From positions 65,954,732 to 66,018,731 of the forward strand of contig NC_080044.1 in assembly GCF_012489685.1 (NCBI RefSeq): a DNA stretch of 64,000 nt, read 5' to 3'. Positions 60,472-64,000 of this stretch are shown piece after piece. A program made the position numbers and the translations under genes. Positions within the stretch are counted from its first letter, which is position 1; every line of letters begins with the position of its first letter. The stretch comes from Lotus japonicus. Taxonomy: Eukaryota; Streptophyta; Magnoliopsida; Fabales; Fabaceae. The notes beneath the pieces were generated by a model. That model did not search any database. It saw only the letters and a program-made list of their open reading frames with translations, and was not told the DNA's origin.

Positions 60472-61360
60472 ACATACACACATCTCCACTCCTTTTCCAC
60501 CTTTATTTTCTATCTATTTCTCTCTTCTTTATCAATCAAATCACATATCACATCTTTCCTTTCTCTCTTCTTTCTTCCTATCTCTCTCTTCTTCACCTCT
60601 TTTGAGGTGTGAAGATATAATTATTCATTTATATTTGTTATCCTTTACGAGCGGGTAAAGATGATAAACAATGGACTCTCACAATACTGTTAAGGTTAAC
60701 TATTCAGAGCAAGTTGGGTTTCACATTATTCTGTTGTGAGAGTCCATTTTTGGGTGTGATTGTTTCTTTTCACAATCGATTCTAATTCTGAAATCAACTA
60801 TGGGATGAAACTACGAGCTATAAATTTTGCTATGAATATAAGAGATTTTATAAATGAATTTGAGTTAAAGGTGAAGTGATTTATTTGTATTGAAGGTTAA
60901 AATAATTTGAATTTAAAATTAAGATGGTTACGTAAATAGGTAAGTGGATTAATGTCGTTAGAGTTACAGTAGGAAATTTCTTTTATATATATAAACCTAT
61001 ACATCAATATCTAATGAAGATTCTTACTCTAAGATTTGATTAAGATATACAACAAATGTTGTTTACTCGGTTGGTGATAAGGACAATGCACTTTCTCTTA
61101 GAAGGTTGGATATTCGGTTTTTGCTTTCTATGTGAGAGTTGTGTTCATGCGCAATTTATAAGTGCTTTTATAAGCGGCTTGTGGTTCCTGAAGCATGTTC
61201 TGTTTTGTGATGATGACCGGAGTCAAACTCACCTAAACTTTTTGTAGAAAAAATAAAATATGATTAAGATATAAATTAGTTTTATTAAACTTCAATTTAT
61301 TTAGTTTAATAAAATAATTTATAAAGTAAACCAAATAAAATAAAGCTTATTGTGTAGGTT
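60472..61360. other. Spacer between two hAT-type elements
   Basis: C/T-rich then AT-rich; no supported gene. Confidence 0.3.
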
Positions 61361-62280
61361 AGGGGGTGGCAAAATGGGCTAGGCCCGCTGGGCCAGCCCG
61401 TTTGGCCCACCTTTTTTGACGGGTTGGGTTGGGATTTTGAACCCAAATTTAAAAGTGGGTCAACCCAACCCAAGCCGTATTTTGGCGGGTTAATGACGGG
61501 TTGGGTTGGGTTAGCCCGCCAACCCATTTTTCACTTTTTTTTTTGAAATTTTTTAATTTTTTTTCTATTTTTATTCTTTCAGTAGATTATTGTAACGTGC
61601 GCATATAATATGACAAACCTAAACTAAAAAAAAAAACTATTTTGAAAACTAGTCAATGACCTTCTATGGATTCACCTATATAAGTTGCAGCTCTTATTCG
61701 TAGGTTATATTTTGTCTAAAACTTCCATGCCTACTCGACATTATATTTTATAATTGTTGGTCGACTATTATTGGCTAAAGTAAACTCTTGTTGATGATTG
61801 TAAAACACATTTAGTGATGTTAAGTAATATTAAATGAGTGTGTATCAAAGAAAAATGACATTTATCAATGATTTGATGAAGGTTATTGAAACTTACACTT
61901 GATAGTTGCTAGTGAGGTTATAGTTTTACAACTTTTAATAACCATACATGATAAATATTGTTTTGGTATTGCTATTGGTGAGACTTTCTAGTTGAACTCA
62001 TAACATTTAAAGATAAAGAACAAGTATAATTCTACTTTTTTCATGTGTCAACATATAAAATGTGAAAGATTGCTTAAAATTTCTCATTGCACATCTTTTT
62101 TTATTTCACCAAATTTTTTAAGTGGACTAGCCCGCCAACCCGTTTTCCCGCCAAAATATGGGTTGGGTTGAGACTTTGAACCAAAATACCAAATGTGGGC
62201 TAGCCCAACCCAACCCGCATTTCGGCGGGTTAGTGGCGGGTTGGGCCCAGCCCGGCCCGCCAACCCATATTGCCACCCCT
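61361..62280. mobile_element. hAT-type non-autonomous element (about 920 bp), diverged flanks
   Basis: Left end AGGGGGTGGCAAAATGGG, right end CCCATATTGCCACCCCT. Subterminal GGGTTGG/CCAACCC motifs are arranged in opposite orientation, as in the 39.7-kb element. Flanks (TGTAGGTT and GTTAGGCT) are only partly alike, so the 8-bp duplication is not proven. Confidence 0.65.
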
Positions 62281-63129
62281 GTTAGGCTTTAGACTAGATT
62301 CATCTTCACATTCAGTTACACGGGAACTTTGTTGACTTGATGGTAGCACTAATATTCCCACATGATCTATATTCGTCCCGAATCCCAATGTATGCCATTT
62401 TATAGCTTTGACTCGCAGGACCACTAAAATTTACTAATTGAAACAAATTAACTCAATTATTTTTTTGGAAACTTCAGGTTTTTTAAAGAAACTCCAGGTT
62501 AATAGAGTATTAAGGCTTAAATATGTTTTTTTTTCCATGGAAATATAACAAATATTTGTTTTTGTCTCTAAAAAAATATCTTTTTTAATTTTTAATCTCT
62601 AAAAAATATAATTGTTATATGTTTTAGTCATTATCGTTAAAGTTTGCTTATGTGGCTCATAAAATTGCCCCTATTAAGAAATGTTTTTTCAAATTCTAAA
62701 ATCAACATTTACTATATTTTTATGAAGTAAACTAATCTAGAGAAATTTGTATATTGTATTTAATTGTTTGAGTAATTTATTGGTTCAAATAAACACGTAT
62801 CTAGGGTAGTTGTGTGAGACAGCTGAGAGTATCAAAGTATCAATGTAACGATGATCTAATCAAGTGATTACATGAAGAAGAATCTATGTTTCTCAACGCA
62901 ACTTTCTAAGATATTTCAGAAAGCTTTTAGCGAGGTTGAAGACAAAGTAGAATTAATTATCTAAGGGAAACACTAAAATGTAATATAATGGCTCAAAAAA
63001 TAAGGATGAAAAATAAAGGAAAAAAAAACAATAAAAGTAAGTTGAAATAAAGGAATGCTTGAAAAGTACTAAATGCAAGTAGGAAAATGACAAATATAAA
63101 TGTGGTTAATGACCTCGTACCTAATAAGG
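62281..63129. other. AT-rich spacer
   Basis: No gene, RNA or bounded element recognised. Confidence 0.3.
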
Positions 63130-64000
63130 GGAATTAGATTTCCCACCCCTGTTTTAGATTTTCCACCCCATTTAAAAGTGGGGAAAAACCAATATTGCCC
63201 CTCCGTGTTTTAGTCCGAAACTTCAACCTTCGGATCAGTACGAAACTTCATCCTTCGGATTAGTATGAAACTTCAACTTCCGGACACCTCTGACAGATTC
63301 TACCACCTTTTTCAGCACCATTACTCCATAGCTTCACCTACCTCACCACCATTATGGCCTGCATAAACTCCTCAACCACCCCCCATTTATGGCTGAACAC
63401 ACTGTTTGGATTGGTCCTCGTGTTATTACCAACTTTGATTTAACATACATAACAGAAGATTGATAATATGATTCATGTTTGTAATGTTGTAACCATGTCT
63501 GTAACCATATTATTAGCAAGAATATTTTCCTTCAGTATTGTAACGAGGTCTGTTTGTCCCATATTATTGTCACTGCATTTTCACGTTTCTGTCTTTGTGA
63601 CAGTATCTGGTTTGAAAGATCCGAATCTTGAAGTTTCATATTAATCCGGTTTTTCAACTCTCGGACGTCTAAAAAAGGGGGGGTGGTAAATTTAATTATG
63701 AAGCAGTCCGAAACTTATAGTCCTGGATTGATCCGAAACTTAAAGTCCTGGATTGATCCGAAACTTAAAGTCCTGGATAGATTCGAAACTTAAAGTCCTG
63801 GATAACTCTTACCAAGCAGCAGAATGCAGTAAGTTAAGACCAAACCAAAAGGCATATTCATCAATTACAATCTCAACCACCACCACAATTACAAACCAAA
63901 CATTTCAACCCAACAATTCGTTAGGCAAGTCCTCCAAGACGGCCACGACACCGATCATGTTATTTTAACTGTAACTAAAGAATCCGAACTTTTAACTCTC
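63130..64000. repeat. Repeat-rich segment with two 25-bp tandem arrays, running to the window edge
   Basis: Array A (about 63213-63290): three 25-bp units around CGAAACTTCAACCTTCGGAT. Array B (63707-63803): four 25-bp units around CCGAAACTTAAAGTCCTGGA. Between them, at 63625-63665, the same core appears inverted (TTGAAGTTTCATATTAATCC). The segment starts at a CCACCCCTGTTTTAGATTTT stretch and may be a transposon whose other end is outside the window. Confidence 0.7.

Noticed and set aside
1..64000. CRISPR arrays, bacterial operons, integrated virus genes
   Set aside because: No spaced direct repeats, operon-like gene packing or viral replicase/capsid motifs seen; the window is plant nuclear DNA.

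Overview
The window is nuclear DNA from a flowering plant, most probably a papilionoid legume. The genes are intron-rich with GT..AG junctions, the spacers are AT-rich, and a chloroplast desaturase, class II formin, TIR-NBS-LRR and LRR receptor kinase occur together. The FAD6 N-terminus resembles the soybean protein as I remember it. The species cannot be fixed from sequence alone; Lotus-like is a guess.

Layout. 1-4588 (-): 5' two thirds of a class II formin (PTEN-like + C2 + FH1 + start of FH2), running off the left edge. 5.3-10.8 kb: transposon cluster (Mutator-type element, two MITEs, a hAT-type element nested in one of them, an RNase H relic and a Helitron). 11021-16553 (+): FAD6, ten exons. 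18140-19468 (-): single-exon BTB/POZ (KCTD-type) plus beta-propeller protein, convergent with FAD6. 22.2-29.9 kb: a Pack-MULE carrying a broken glycosylase fragment, a composite Helitron region and a LINE relic. 30212-37323 (+): UBP23-like deubiquitinase, eleven exons, with a MITE, a tandem duplication and a dead exon copy in its introns. 37.3-43.9 kb: spacer with retroelement relics and a clean hAT-type element. 43982-46552 (+): intronless LRR receptor-like kinase. 48085-48372 (+): 3' remnant of a BRUTUS-like gene. 48648-54809 (-): TIR-NBS-LRR resistance gene whose NB-ARC exon is split by a 1177-bp CACTA transposon. 55-57 kb: MITE, retroelement relic and a tRNA-derived SINE. 57456-59265 (+): eIF5A, five exons. 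59.5-64 kb: two hAT-type elements and 25-bp tandem repeats.

The genes form no pathway; they are independent housekeeping, membrane-lipid, cytoskeletal, signalling and immunity loci. Their order does recall several Arabidopsis neighbourhoods: FAD6 beside a BTB/POZ gene on chromosome 4, an LRR-RLK beside a BTB/POZ gene on chromosome 2, and a formin, the RLK paralogue and UBP23 close together on chromosome 5. This looks like an old conserved block expanded by transposons. I found no wholly new system. The most notable items are the CACTA insertion in the resistance gene, the Pack-MULE, the decayed exon duplicate in UBP23, the truncated BRUTUS-like locus, and the HRD-to-HRA change in the receptor kinase.
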